In this document: piece by piece, positions 36,501 to 47,562 of the stretch
How the letters are laid out: each line of letters opens with the position of its first letter
Position numbering within the stretch: the stretch's first letter is position 1
NCBI RefSeq assembly: GCF_036669915.1
Contig: NC_089316.1
Span: forward strand, 9,292,382-9,356,381
Direction of reading: 5' to 3'
DNA length: 64,000 bases
Source of the DNA: Pocillopora verrucosa
Taxonomy: Eukaryota > Cnidaria > Anthozoa > Scleractinia > Pocilloporidae
The notes under the pieces: generated by a model
What the model saw: only the letters and a program-made list of their open reading frames with translations
Database searches by the model: none
What the model was told of the DNA's origin: nothing
Position numbers and translations under genes: made by a program

Positions 36501-39500
36501 CTCATTCAAAAGAAAAACAAAGATGCTGTCTGTTGGCCGACGTCATGAGCGTGCACAGTAGGAATATGAAGCACGCTCACGCAATTGAATTTGATTAGAC
36601 AAAGTTACTACTTATGTCATAAAAGGTCATGATGTATCATAGAAATGTTCTTTGTTTCTCACTTTACTGTTCTACAATAGGCAATTAGTGCAATATCACA
36701 TTTTACTTTTCCCTCACTTGCAGCTGTAGCTCCTCCTCCTCCTGAAATTTTGGCGCAAGGACATTCCGCAAGACTGGTTTATGAAGAGGCCCTTAGAGAT
36801 GGATTTGTGAATGTTTATCGCGGTCGCATAGTCTTGGTTGGCCAGGATCGTGCCGGTAAAACAAGTTTAAAGAAGACTCTTTTAGGTCTGCCATTTGACT
36901 TCAAGGAACAGAGCACGGACGGGATCGAAATAGAGCCATCAAAGTTCGAAATTGAAGTTGAGCAAACTAAGAACTGGACTCCTAGTTGTGCGAACAAGTC
37001 AAGTTTCTCTGATTGTTTGGAATGTACAACGGATATAGCAAAACTGTTAGCGACAAAAAGGTATCACATGATTGTTGGTGATAAGACGGAAGGCTCGGAA
37101 ATGAAATCAGTAGGGGCACAGCATCAGGAAGAACGCAGAGTGGAGTCAGGAGAGGAATTGCACACAAAACATATTGTCGCCGATCAGGTCCGTTTACTAT
37201 GTTTTTACTCTGAAACCCGACTTTTTATGAATGATCTCAAACGAATTCACACATTTAATGCTCATTTCATTGTTTTGACATGAGGGGGTAGATCGACATC
37301 TTCTGTGTAAATGAAGATGCATCAACATATGTATCCTATATATATTGATATCTCGTCCTATTTCAAAATGCCAGGTTTCCGTGTACGAGGATCCGGCCAC
37401 TAAGTTTCCAGATAGATCCGAGCCTTTAAGCGAAGTTCATGAAGGAGATAATCTAAGCACAAAGTCCAAAATGGCTATCAACGCCACCGTACTTCCTATT
37501 GCCGTTGAAAAACAGGCTGATGAACTCCTAAAGAACATGATAATTGAAGGTGAGGATGCTGATGGTGCACATATCGAGAAAGGATCCACGATAACCGCAG
37601 ATGTGTGGGATTTTGCGGGTCAGCAAGTGTACTATGCTGCTCACCCGGTATTTCTTTCGTCAAGAGCTGTGTACATCGTAGTTCACAACCTTAACAAGCC
37701 ACTGAATGCCCGGGCTCAGCCATGTGTCAGAGAGGGAACTCATGAAGTACCTTTGGAGAACCCGAGCAACGAGACAAATCTGGAGAACTTGCTGTCGTGG
37801 CTCGTGACAGTTCATAATATGACACCAACTGGAGAAGAAATGGTTGAAACGTCTAACGAGCTCCCCTATCTCCGACCTCCAGTGTTCATCGTCGGCACCC
37901 ATGCTGACAAGCCATATGAAGATACTAAAGATGTTACATCCAAGATACTTCGTGAGATTTCCAGTAAGGAATATGGAAAACATGTGATCCGACCATTCTT
38001 CTACATTGATAACACTCAAGGAGACAAATCATTCGCACGGAAATTCTGGAATTTCTTTAAATTTCAAAGAAATCCTCAAGCAGGTAAATCATGTGTTTGG
38101 GTTCAACATGATGTGTTCATGAAGTTGGGTTTATTGTGATTTCTATAGCGAACAGACAAACTCATCGTTAGATAAAGTTGATTGAATTCACTAAAGATTT
38201 ATCGGTTGCTTTTTCACATCTTATTCCTTATTCCCTATTCTTATTCTTTTGTCCTAATCTGGATATTTAACTCTTTATGATGTTGGCACCTTGTTAGTGC
38301 TCCGGTTATTCTGGGATTTTTTTTGTATGTAATTTTCTCTATTTTCCTTTTCTTTTTTCTTGTATTAACCTGGACTGCATATGTAAATACCATAGCGAAT
38401 GTTTTTGCTGACCAAATTATCTTCAACTAGTGAAAGTTATAATACTTTGCAAGGAAGTGATTTAGAGTTCTGCGGTAGAAATAGACCTTTCCGAGTACGA
38501 AATTGGGGATCATGGTCTAAGTTGGCATCAAACTCCTATCGAAAGTCCAAGGAGAAATCTCTGCCCCTCCCTGGCTTCTCTCAACAGCACTAATTGTTTC
38601 ACATAATTTATAATTGAAAGGTCAAGAAGAAGACAATGATGGCGCTAGTGCTGATGGAATTCATGCTCTTCGAGCGAGAATCCTGGAAGTACTTCGAAAG
38701 GAACCTTACATGGGAGAGAAGATACCAGTGAGGTGAAGTATGATGTATAATGATATAAGCGCAAGAGATGTTCAGCTCATTTTTTTTAACAACAGCTGTA
38801 CTGAAACGTAGGAATGGCTTTCACAGCCGGTTTCGCTTCTTGTCGGGTTCGCTACGTTCAATTTCGCTACATGTGCGCTACATACAGGCCGAATTCGCTG
38901 CTTACTTCATTCTACCATTCTATGCTTCCGCCACGATTTATGTATACCTTTTTGTAAGTTAGGACTGATTACAATTTTTTTTTATTTCTAGATGGTTTAA
39001 CTTTGAAAAGGTCATTGAAGCTTTGGTAGCTGACAATGTATACCACACGAATACTGTCCATCTTCAAACCTATGCCAAGGATGTGTGTTTCATAGAAGAC
39101 GATGGACAGTTTCACACCATGTTGAATTTCTATCACGACTTAGGAATGATTGTTAAACACCGCAGTACAGTCATTCTGAAGGCGCAGTGGTTAATCAATC
39201 TATTCAAGAAGCTTATAACCATCCCAGCATTCAAAAAAGCGGTAGGATAAGATAATCTACTATGCATCGAGATGATTACAGATGGCAGGACTTGTTACCT
39301 TCCTCCCGCTTGCGCTTTACGAAAAAACGTTAATTCGATTGTCTGTTTGTTGGTTCCCTTGTATTTTTTATTTTATTGGCACTCTATAAAACATTTTAAG
39401 TTTTCTCTATATCGTTCATGTGTCTCCCCCTCTCCTCCATTCCAATACCGCCTAGTTAAAAAAAAAAATAGTCCTTACTATAATGTGACATTATTTGGGA

Positions 39501-40964
39501 GTGGGGAGGTAAGGGGGACATTAAAGTAACTAATTAGGGATGAATTGCAACTTTTCCTATTATGTTGAGTACGTGGACGTAGCTTGTCCATTTACTAAGG
39601 GGAGGCGTACCAACTACTTTTGTCACTCATTGTACCCTTAGTTATGGGGAATAAGGAAATGTTTTAGTCCACTGCAAAATAAATAGGGTATTTTTAAAGG
39701 AAAACTGTTAGATTGATCTTATTTTAAAAAGGGAATTGGTTGTTTCAGGATCCTGTGCACTCCAAGTGCTGGCTTGAGCTCGAGAGAAGTGGTGTGCTTA
39801 AGATGGAGCTTGTTGATCATGTTTTCTCACCCCTTATTCAGCAAGGCGTCAACAAGGGAGACATCTTGGATATGATGGAGCAGTTTGGTTTGATTGCCAA
39901 ATACTCACCATCTCCGGCTGACGTTCAGTACTTTGTACCATGTCAACTGAGGTCTTCGCCTGAAGAGCTTTGTAAAATGGAGCCATCATGTACGGATCCT
40001 TGTCCTTTGTATCTTCATTTCCAAGAAGGCTTTGTCCCGCATGGTCTTTTTACTCGCCTTGTTTCAAAATCGGTTGCCTGGTGTGGTGCAAATGGATCGT
40101 CACAGCCTCCAAAGCTCTACCAGAATGGTGCATGGTTTGTTCTTGAAGGACGCGTCATACATGACATGATTCTGATTTGCAAAAAGAAGTTCATAAAAAT
40201 CCTCTTGAGACAAAGAGTTGATGAAGCAGTTCTAGTGTTTAATTCAACTATGGCAGAAGTTGCCAGAAATGTGCGATTGTTCATGGAAAGAATTTTAGAA
40301 AAGATGTCACAGGAGGTCCCATACTTGAGCAGGATGCAGTATGAATTTTGTGTTGAATGCCCCTACTGTCAGCAGGGAGGTCGCAAGTGCACAGACCACA
40401 ACCAACTGTCCTGTGCAAAAGAAGACTGCTTACACCTGCTTGAATTGAGACAAGGACAGGCTTTGATCTGTATGGAAAGCATGTCTAATAAAGTACTTAC
40501 AGTTCCTGGACAAGAAAAATGGTTTTTGAACCAGGTATGAAGCATTCTTGGTATGTCTTCACAAGAAGTAACTGAAATCAATTAAGAAGAGCTTATAATA
40601 GCTGCAATGATATCACAATTTGCGATGGCAGTCGTATGAATCGGAATACCCTGTTTAGAAAATCTTGATACAGATTGAGATATGATAGTGTCCAAGAAGG
40701 ATCTCGGATTTGAGGTGATAACAGCTTCGTCGAGATCCTAAAGTAATTCAGCAATGGAAATACTGTATGAAGTTGAATGTTTTGCAATTGCGTAATTAAC
40801 GTTTTGGGTGATTCGAGACATGTATGTAGGCGCTCAACCAGTTCGTTTCCCTCCGTCTGGTTATACTTTTGTGAAGGGAAACGAGAAGATTATATTTCTC
40901 TAAGAAAGTAGTTTTTCAGTGAAACTGTTTTATATACCGTACTTGGAAAATGAAATACTTTTCC

Positions 40965-41000
<36 letters not shown>

Positions 41001-44000
41001 TTTTGATGTCATTATCCAAAAGGATTTGACTCCGTCAGTGATAAGAACCGCACAAGTTGCATCAGTACGTGGTCATGCAGCAAAGTGCGACAATACTTTG
41101 AAAGTTACTCTCCTGGCCAATGAGTGGAATTCATCAAGGGGGGGTTTGTCCACCATCAACAGACACCTTGCCATCCACATGGCCAAACGTAGTGAGGTAG
41201 AAGTCACTGTCTTGGTCCCACAATTTGCTTGTTCTGAGGAAGAGAAGAGAGCTGCAGAAAGTCACAAGGTTATCATCAAAGAAGCAGAGAGACGTCCAGG
41301 CTACGACCCTCTTGACTGGTTAAGCTTCCCTCCGAAAGACCTAATAATTGACGTGGTCGTGGGTCATGGAGCCAAGTTAGGTAAGCAAGCCCAGATCATT
41401 AGGGAGTCCCATAGTTGCCAATGGGTACACGTAGTGCATACTGCGCCCGAAGAGCTAGGAATGTTCAAAAACTACTCGACAGCCATTGCCAGAGGAGAAG
41501 AGAAGACTGCAGCCGAAGTAGATTTGTGTAAATTGACAAATCTAGTTGTAGCAGTAGGACCCAAGTTGACGGAGGTCTACTCTGCCTATCTTCGCTCATG
41601 TGAAAAGCAACAAGATATCATGTCGTTCACTCCTGGCACATTCAAGGAATTTTCTACTCTAAATCATTCCTCAGTTGACTCTGAAAAGTTTAGGGTGTTG
41701 ACCTTTGGTCGTGGTGACCCTGAGGACTTCGGTCTAAAAGGGTATGATATCGCTGCTAAAGCAGTAGCTGAACTGAAAGACAACTCCTACCATTTGATCT
41801 TTGTGGGTGCACCTGATGGCAAACAGGAGGCAGTTGCGGAAGATTTGCTGCAGAATGGTATTTCTAAACGTCAGCTGACAGTGAGAAGGTTTTTGCAAAG
41901 CAAGGAGAAATTGAAAGATTGTTTTCGTGAAGTTGATCTCTGTATCATGCCATCCCGCACGGAAGGGTTCGGCTTAACCGCGTTGGAAGCCTTGTCAGCT
42001 GGTCTTCCCATTCTTGTAAGTGGAAACTCGGGTTTTGGAGACGCACTGAGCACTGTATCATTCGGCACATCTTTTGTGGTTGATTCTGAGGACCCTAAAG
42101 TGTGGGCTGAGGCAATTGATGGTGTCCGAAAGAAGAACAGATCACAGCGTCTTAAAGAGATTGAACAACTGAGGACATCATATGAAGAACAGTTCAGCTG
42201 GGAGAAACAGTGTGACATTCTTGTTGATAAGATGTGGGACAAAGTTCATAGGACAGGTATGTTGTATTATTTTCCCGTACATGGTCCTGCTAACAAGGAA
42301 AGATCTCATTCATTTGAGCGTTGTACCTACCATAAAAAAAACGAAATCTGAGTACCTGATTGGATAAGTGTCCCTCTCAGCCCTGATTTGGGCGGATATT
42401 TTTTTACTAGCGGTGGGCTCGGCACCGAGCCAGATCATATACAAGTTTTACGCAGCTTGCAATGGCGAGACCGGAAAAATTCCTAGTGGGTTAAAAAAAT
42501 ATTCACGTTAAACTGAAACTTCTTTCTTTAATAAGATGGATTTTTTCTCTGTCATAACTGAAACCTTCTCAAACCTAAAATCATTTTGCTTCTAGGGCTG
42601 CTCGAACGAACTATCCAGAATCTTCAGCGGATGCAACTCTGCGCGAGCACGGCCAACAACAACACTACCTTGACAGAGGAGTTAACGACGATTGTATCAG
42701 ATAAGGGCTTTAGAATTTCTGACAATCAAGGGTCAGGAAACTGCATGTTCCATGCTTTGTCAGAACAACTAGAAATCGTCAAAGGAATCAAAATCCAACA
42801 TGGCCAGTTGAGACAGTCTTTAGTTCAGTACCTCAGGGAAAACCCCAAACTGGTGAGTTGCTGTTATGCTCAGAAGTAAAAAGAAGTAGAGGTTGATCTG
42901 TAGGTTTGTTTTCTGTGTTATTTCTCTCTCTGTTACATGAAGAGCTCCTCGTCCTTGGTGGGACACTTGTCACTTTCACACCAGATATCTTCAAGCGTAT
43001 ATCAGGTATACTTGAGAATGTTTCGACAATTTTTCCACTCGTGGAGAGAGGCACTTTGACAGTAGTGTGTCTTCTCTTAGAGCTCGATAATACCGGAACC
43101 CTATATAGGCTTGTGTCGAAAGCTCTTAGTCCACGAAGTCTCTGCCCACATTCTCATAAAATTGAAATGGACTCTTTGGCAGAGCGTTGTACTTAATTAT
43201 GTAAGTCGCACGCTTACTAAAATATTCTTTTCAGAATCAATTCAGAATCAATGAGCTACCGTCAATTTAGCTCAGCTCTGAATAAGGCGAACATGTTTAT
43301 TGAAGACCTTCTCACCAGTCTAAACGATATTTTTCTTACACTGAATGTTTTGGTTTTCTCTATTTAAGGACTTAGTGGACATTTAACTTGCTCGGTCGCA
43401 TTTGTTTAAATTCTCATTTTCTAGAAGTGTAAGGGTACCTATGAACGGCTAAACATTTAATCGAGATAGGTTTATGGCGAGTCTGTCTGTCACCAAAAGG
43501 GTTCATGATCATGTTGAGACGCAACTGCTGCTGCCCATTTAGATTCCTGTGGTGCGACACTTACGTGATGTTTGTTTTAGCTTTTGCCGTTTGCTCACTG
43601 CGCTCAAAAGTTATCACTGACCTTTCCACTGTAAAGAAGTTAATTTTTTGTGGAGTTTTTCTTGAATTATGCTCGGCCCTGTTCAAAAGCTATTTGGAAT
43701 TCTTTTCTTACAGCCGAATGGAACAGATCTGTGTCACTTTGTCCATGGCCACGAAACATGGGCTGATTACCTGACATATATGAAACAAGATGGCGCCTGG
43801 GGTGATCACCTCATTCTCTGTGCAGCAGCGAATTGCTTTGAGACGTGCATTCATGTGGTCAGCAGTCTACACAATGATGTAGTCATCAGGCCACATTGTC
43901 CTGTTGACGAAAGCAAGCCACTAGTACTGGGGTATATTCATCAGGTGCACTATGTCAGTCTTCAACCTATACAAGGTAAGAAGGGAAAAGCCCACGTCAC

Positions 44001-44894
44001 GCGCTTTTCAATTTGGAAATGACGAAGATCAATTAACATCCGTAGTGAAATTCGAAAACCCTATGTTTCCTATGCAAAGCACTAACTGGGTCGAAGGATT
44101 AACCATCGAACTGTTAACTCCTCTCGAATCACTACGATGGTTTGTTAGTTGATCTTTTCTCAGAGATAACTGTGAGAATGAACTAAGCTTTCCACTTTCC
44201 TGCTGGAAAAACACAGCAGTGTCTTTAGTGACTTGAAATGTACCACTGATATCGTTTCACGAGTCGTGCATAGTCATAACAAAAGCTATTAACTATACCT
44301 TAATTTTTTTTCTTCTTTTATATTCCGCGGTGGGTTTTAGAAATTATACATTTTAGTTTGAGGGATCTTTTACAGTCTGTTTGGAAAGATGGTAACTGAA
44401 AAAAATGTCTCTAGAGCGAGTTGTGCATACATTTTTGTGGTTGTTAAGTTATATTATGATATGCTATTTGTATTTGAACAAAAGTCGCTTGCTAGGAGAA
44501 CATTATAAAGAAAACAAGCTTCAGTCAGAGGTATTCACGAATCACAGCTGCTCAATGTACCTGAGGACCAGGGATGGTACTATTGTGAGAACACTTGCTT
44601 CCTACCATTTGGCTGGGTTATATCCTGGACCTTGGTTTTTCATGTCGGCTGAGTTTGTTGTCGATCCGCGCCTTTACTCTCGACGTTTTTCTTCAGGTTC
44701 TCCTCGTTTTTATTCTCATTAAATTAACATTCCGAATTCCAATTACTTGCGGAGAACCATACTCTGGGAAATGTGAAGTTTTTGTTCATTAATTTTGGTT
44801 TGTTTTCTTGTTGCATTTACAGGCTAAAAAAAGTGTTTCGGCAGCTATAGCTACAAACCAGGAGGACCTTAACGAAGAAACAGAACGCAACTAG
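30540..44894 (+). CDS. Rab-like GTPase / LRR / ROC-COR / GT4 glycosyltransferase / OTU protease fusion (copy A)
   Basis: Fourteen exons can be chained with intact phase: 30540-30729 (ATG at 30681), 31008-31088, 31186-31439, 32414-32513, 34506-34967, 36724-37187, 37375-38083, 38621-38732, 38992-39241, 39749-40534, 41023-42256, 42596-42852, 43714-43975 and 44845-44894. The conceptual product is about 1,689 residues: Rab-like 1-161, LRR 162-315, ROC 316-706, COR 707-1089, GT4 1090-1500, OTU 1501-1673. No kinase, WD40 or death domain is seen, unlike LRRK or DAPK. An in-frame TGA precedes the ATG. AATAAA lies at 45,252-45,257. The last exon is uncertain: an alternative acceptor at 44,822, or reading into the intron, would end the protein within about 20 residues. 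Likely a cytosolic signalling or immune-type protein; function not known. I recognise no family with this full architecture. Confidence 0.8.
30681..32513 (+). CDS. N-terminal degenerate Rab-like GTPase module (exons 1-4)
   Basis: Four exons encode about 161 residues resembling Rab5-type GTPases. The P-loop is GGPYVGKS, split by an intron. The beta-4/alpha-3 segment is ALVVYDITQRRSFEKAKE, the base-recognition motif is GNKADL, and a Rab5-like EAQDYADGN leads to EVSAL, the SAK position. The catalytic parts are lost: the switch II DTAGQE region reads GDISVSD, removing the catalytic glutamine, and the switch I threonine is not identifiable. There is no C-terminal prenylation motif, because the module runs straight into the LRR exon. 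It may bind nucleotide without normal hydrolysis (inference). Confidence 0.78.
32530..33410. repeat. Inverted pair of hammerhead-family repeats in intron 4 (copy A)
   Basis: A minus-oriented copy (about 32,550-32,760, degenerate core at 32,659-32,692) and a plus-oriented copy (about 33,110-33,400, intact core at 33,296) face each other. Shared blocks include TATCTTTCAAATCGGCACTC, TTAATCCCCACGGTATCA and ACGGTGGCTAATTTACG. The same pair is preserved in copy B at about 61,915-62,760. Confidence 0.75.
33296..33329 (+). ncRNA. Hammerhead-ribozyme-like motif, intact core
   Basis: Stem I GCT/AGC encloses CTGACGA, a short stem II (GGGC with ACTC, 3 bp plus a mismatch) and GAAACGTC. The minimal palindromic stem III is ACGT, with cleavage expected after GTC. 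This is the type I minimal form reported in Penelope-like elements. The same sequence recurs at 62,654. Confidence 0.6.
34506..34967 (+). CDS. Leucine-rich-repeat exon of the fusion gene
   Basis: One exon of 154 codons in phase with exons 4 and 6. About five LRRs are visible: LNLSGRNLNSVE, IQSLNLSYNNLLNLP, LTCLKVNDNRLSFLPKS, LQEVDLRNNQLKKLD and LRKLLVEGNPL. The order LRR then ROC is the usual one in Roco proteins. Confidence 0.85.
35170..35678 (+). mobile_element. pogo/Tigger-like non-autonomous DNA transposon
   Basis: Ends CAGTAGACTCTCG and CGAGAGTCGATTG form imperfect terminal inverted repeats flanked by TA duplications (35,168-35,169 and 35,679-35,680). The interior repeats short blocks such as TCCGCTATAGC and AATAGCGAG and has no transposase. 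It lies in intron 5. Confidence 0.6.
36175..36299. repeat. Long near-perfect hairpin in intron 5
   Basis: Left arm 36,175-36,219 pairs with right arm 36,254-36,299 over about 45 bp with few mismatches (ACAATTGGTTCATAC against GTATGAACCAATTGT, and CATCGAGATATGAAGCA in both). The loop is about 34 nt. A related ATGAAGCACGCTCACG block lies at about 36,568. Confidence 0.85.
36724..38083 (+). CDS. ROC GTPase domain (exons 6-7)
   Basis: Two exons (36724-37187 and 37375-38083). The P-loop is VGQDRAGKTSLKK; DVWDFAGQQVYY is the DxxGQ switch II, followed by AHPVFLSSRAVYIVV; the base motif is GTHAD. An acidic, low-conservation insert of over 100 residues lies between P-loop and switch II. All GTP-binding motifs needed by ROC domains are present, so this GTPase looks functional, unlike the N-terminal Rab-like one. 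Confidence 0.9.
38621..40534 (+). CDS. COR domain with cysteine-rich end (exons 8-10)
   Basis: Three exons (38621-38732, 38992-39241, 39749-40534). The phase 2 join reconstructs IPVRWFNFEKVIEAL, typical of COR, followed by FYHDLGMIVKH and LKAQWLINLFKKL. The last part has a cysteine/histidine cluster (CPYCQQGGRKCTDH then CAKEDC) that could bind zinc. COR domains mediate dimerisation in Roco proteins. Confidence 0.85.
40966..40999 (+). repeat. (AAT)n microsatellite
   Basis: About eleven AAT units lie 23 bases before the acceptor of the glycosyltransferase exon and occupy the place of its polypyrimidine tract. Confidence 0.95.
41023..42256 (+). CDS. GT4-type (GT-B fold) glycosyltransferase domain in one exon
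   Basis: A single 1,234-bp exon encodes about 411 residues with the whole GT-B domain. The N-terminal Rossmann start is LLANEWNSSRGGLSTINRHL with its Gly-Gly loop. WVHVVHTAPEELG follows, and the C-terminal nucleotide-sugar site has EGFGLTALE, the EX7E motif of family GT4, in SRTEGFGLTALEALSAGLP. Catalytic motifs appear intact. It is flanked by a phase 0 and a phase 1 intron and continues the frame from COR into OTU. GT4/group-1 glycosyltransferase domains have been reported fused to NACHT proteins in the coral Acropora; fusion to ROC-COR is what is seen here. Donor and acceptor sugars are unknown. Confidence 0.88.
42596..43975 (+). CDS. OTU-family cysteine protease domain (exons 12-13)
   Basis: Exon 42596-42852 carries GSGNCMFHALSEQL with the catalytic cysteine; exon 43714-43975 carries GAWGDHLILCAAANCFETCIH and the histidine motif HQVHYVSLQ. 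These are the conserved OTU deubiquitinase blocks in the right order, about 170 residues in total. The usual DGNC reads SGNC, so the Asp three residues before the cysteine is missing. OTU enzymes cleave ubiquitin chains; activity here is uncertain. Confidence 0.82.
44565..44760 (+). mobile_element. Degenerate tRNA-derived SINE in the last intron
   Basis: GGGATGGTACTATTGTGAG and a decayed B-box-like GGGTTATATCCTGG are followed by GCTGAGTTTGTTGTCGATCC and a CTCTCGACG...CTCCTCG tail. I recognise this as a tRNA-derived SINE pattern common in marine invertebrate genomes (from memory). Confidence 0.45.
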
Positions 44895-46659
44895 AAAAAA
44901 CTGCAAAATTTTAGAACTTCTCTCACGAAACTTTATTTTTAGCTGAAAAGAAAGGTTTAGATAAAACAGCATTTTAGAGGTCGCAGGTCTTTTGGATTGG
45001 ATTGAGCTTAAGTCGCTGAATTGCTATGGAGTTTTCGTGGTTTGATTGAAATTTTGATATAGAGTAATTCTTAACTGACTGTAAAAAGTCATCCTGTACT
45101 GATTTTGTCTTCTTTATATCGGTCTGTAATTGGTCTAGAAACTCGCCCAATGTGCGAAAGAAATCAGATGCCAAACGGAAAAGAATCGCGACTGATCGTT
45201 GGCCCCCAATTTTTGTAGTTTGCTTGTATTTCCTTTGAAACCTCATCGGCTAATAAAGATGCAAAACTTCGTTATTATTGGCTGTTGTAATTACTTTGGT
45301 TTTTGGGTTAGGCCGGCCAGTTGAAAATTATTCCAAAAAACCATGAATTGCGTATTTCTGTTTTGCATTTATGGAGCATCTCTCATCCGGGATATTCATA
45401 TGTCTAGTTGGTGCCATTGTACGTTGGTGCCGCCGTTGTGTGTTGACTTTTACAAGCTTTAGTTAACAGTTTACTTTACATTGAAGTGCTTGGAGGGAAA
45501 ATTTCCGATCGTTAATTCATCCCTTATCAAATAAAATTCAATAGACCTTTGTCTTCATATACGTATGTAAAAGCAAGCACTAAAATCGAGTATTTGTAGA
45601 GTATCACAGTTGTGTTCTGTACTATATGTTCATAGATAGATCATGAAATACAGTAAAATAAAAAGATTCGAACATAGAAAGATTTTCCTTTTGTTGTCTG
45701 TTTTCCCCTACATTGTACTTTCCTTTCTCGACCATGAAACACCTATAGAAGGAAATTGTCGGGAATACTTAGTTCAAACTGGCTGAAACTTAAGTGAAAC
45801 TAAGACGGGAGTGTTTGGTTATATCTTCGAAGATAAATGAAGTGTTCCTTGGAGCTATGTCTCAACTATTTGATGAAGCGGTGTCCTTAACTCCTTTCCA
45901 GGTAATAAGTGTCCGACTTGGAATGTGCTTGTGTTAAAACTTTTATCATCTTGATAAGCAGTATTTGAATCATAAACTTCTGTGGAAATGGTACACGAGA
46001 GTGGCCTTTACTTTTGAGCCGTTATTCAACCTGTACTCTTCAGTGCTAGGTAGTATTTCTTCTTTCGAGGCTAAAATTCAGGAGCTGTACTGGATTTTTG
46101 ATTATCTCTTCGTCTTATCTAAAAAATGGACTTACCGAATTTTTGTAAGGTTTTCACGCTGTAAGATTGTCATAAGCTTATTTACGGTAACAAAAACTTT
46201 CAAACATGGTTAACACTCGTGCAGTGCAGTTTTCGTCTCTGTCAAAAACTTATACAAATCGTAATGTCGGAGTGATTGTGATCATGATGTGGTCCCACGC
46301 GCAAGTTCCATCGCGACATATATATGGTGGCAATCTTCGACCACCGCTGTGAAACAAACCTCATAAATTAAAATGGCGCATGTTACATAGGCTAATGTAG
46401 CACAATTCGCCGTCTTAGACAAGGCAATTGGGGCATTGCAGTTTTCTTGAACTTGCCATGAGTTAGGGCGGCATATCGCTCTTTCTGGAGTTCACTAACA
46501 ACTTCATTTAACCTTTCAAATGAGAAAGATGATAAATTTTGAGCAAGACAAAATGATTTTAAAATGTTTTTCCGTCTCGTCTCGTTCTTATTGTCATATG
46601 GGGCTTTCGACATTGCTTATCGTGGCTGTATGCTAGACGCGTGTCAACCATGGTCCTTA

Positions 46660-46770
46660 TGATGGTGTAACTCATCGTGGGGTCTCTGTGACCCAGTAGT
46701 AAGGCATCGGAGCCAGAAATCATAAGGTCTGACATAAGGTCGAGACAAGACGAATGAACATCTCCTCCAC
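46660..46770 (+). mobile_element. Degenerate tRNA-derived SINE
   Basis: GGGGTCTCTGTGACCCAGTAG is followed by TAAGGCATCGGAGCC, resembling a tRNA 5' half with an A box. AAGGTCTGAC comes next, but the B box is deleted. The 5' lead (ACCATGGTCCTTATGATGG) fits the same family from memory. Confidence 0.4.
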
Positions 46771-46822
46771 AACCGTTCAAATGTAGCTTACCTACTTTTT
46801 GTTTCACCGTTTTTCAGTTTAT

Positions 46823-47562
46823 TTATTTAACAACTTTATTGGGTACGTCTACAAGCTCAAAATGAATACATATACAAGGAAAGAGACAAAAAATGGATAG
46901 ACATACGCCAAAAGGGTCAGTGCGAACGGGACATGGAGTCCCATGCGGGGCACTACCCTTGATAAAAACGAAAAAAAAAAAAAAAAAAAATGAAAAATGT
47001 AAAAACGTACGGTGAAAAAGTGCTAGATAACTAAAAATCAATGACAGGGACACGACCTAACAATTGACCACGTGCACGGACTATTAACATCAAAAACTGA
47101 ACGGACAAGAGAGAACATGTGTTTTGCTACAAAAGTTTGAAAGGCGGTAGGGTTAGAAAACTTGGACGGGGGTGATAAGGTACATACGGAGTTCCAGAGT
47201 TTAACAGTTCGGTTGAAATAGGAGGCCTGAAAGGTACTTGTTTTACACGAAGGTGTTGTGAGATTGAAGGAATTACTTCGTCTGGTGCGGCCGTGGGAAA
47301 TAAAAGAAACAAAGTTAAGGATGTTTAGATCCGTGTAGTTATTCAGACATTTGTAAAGAAACACAAGGTCCTTAAGTTCGCGGTCGTAGGCGAGAGGGAG
47401 CAAATTCAGCTTGATAAGCCGGTCTCGGTAGCTCATTTCCCCAATTCTGGTGCCTAGAATCCATCTTGTTGCACGTCTTTGTACTCTTTCAAGCTGACTT
47501 TTGAGACTGAATTGGGCTGGGGACCACACTTGCGTTGCATAGCACAGTTGTGACTTTACCAA
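46823..47562 (-). mobile_element. 5'-truncated non-LTR retrotransposon (CR1/L2-like), C-terminal end
   Basis: An open frame of 174 codons (47,562-47,038) reads SQLCYATQVWSPAQ, LERVQRRATRWILG and SYRDRLIKLNLLPLAYDREL, then YKCLNN: the conserved C-terminal region after the reverse transcriptase of CR1/L2/Jockey-group elements. A 3' UTR with an A-rich tract follows and ends near a TTTATTTATTTAA motif at 46,823. The reverse transcriptase core and endonuclease are absent. Confidence 0.8.

Noticed and set aside
42906..43196. 96-codon frame between the two OTU exons as an extra coding exon
   Set aside because: No acceptor/donor pair in the needed phase, and the OTU blocks join directly across this intron.
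44974..45246. 90-codon minus-strand open frame at the 3' end of the ROC-COR gene
   Set aside because: It overlaps the 3' UTR and poly-A signal, has no recognisable family and no splice context.
47127..47312. Second minus-strand frame inside the LINE fragment
   Set aside because: Shadow of the 174-codon LINE frame, which carries the family motifs.
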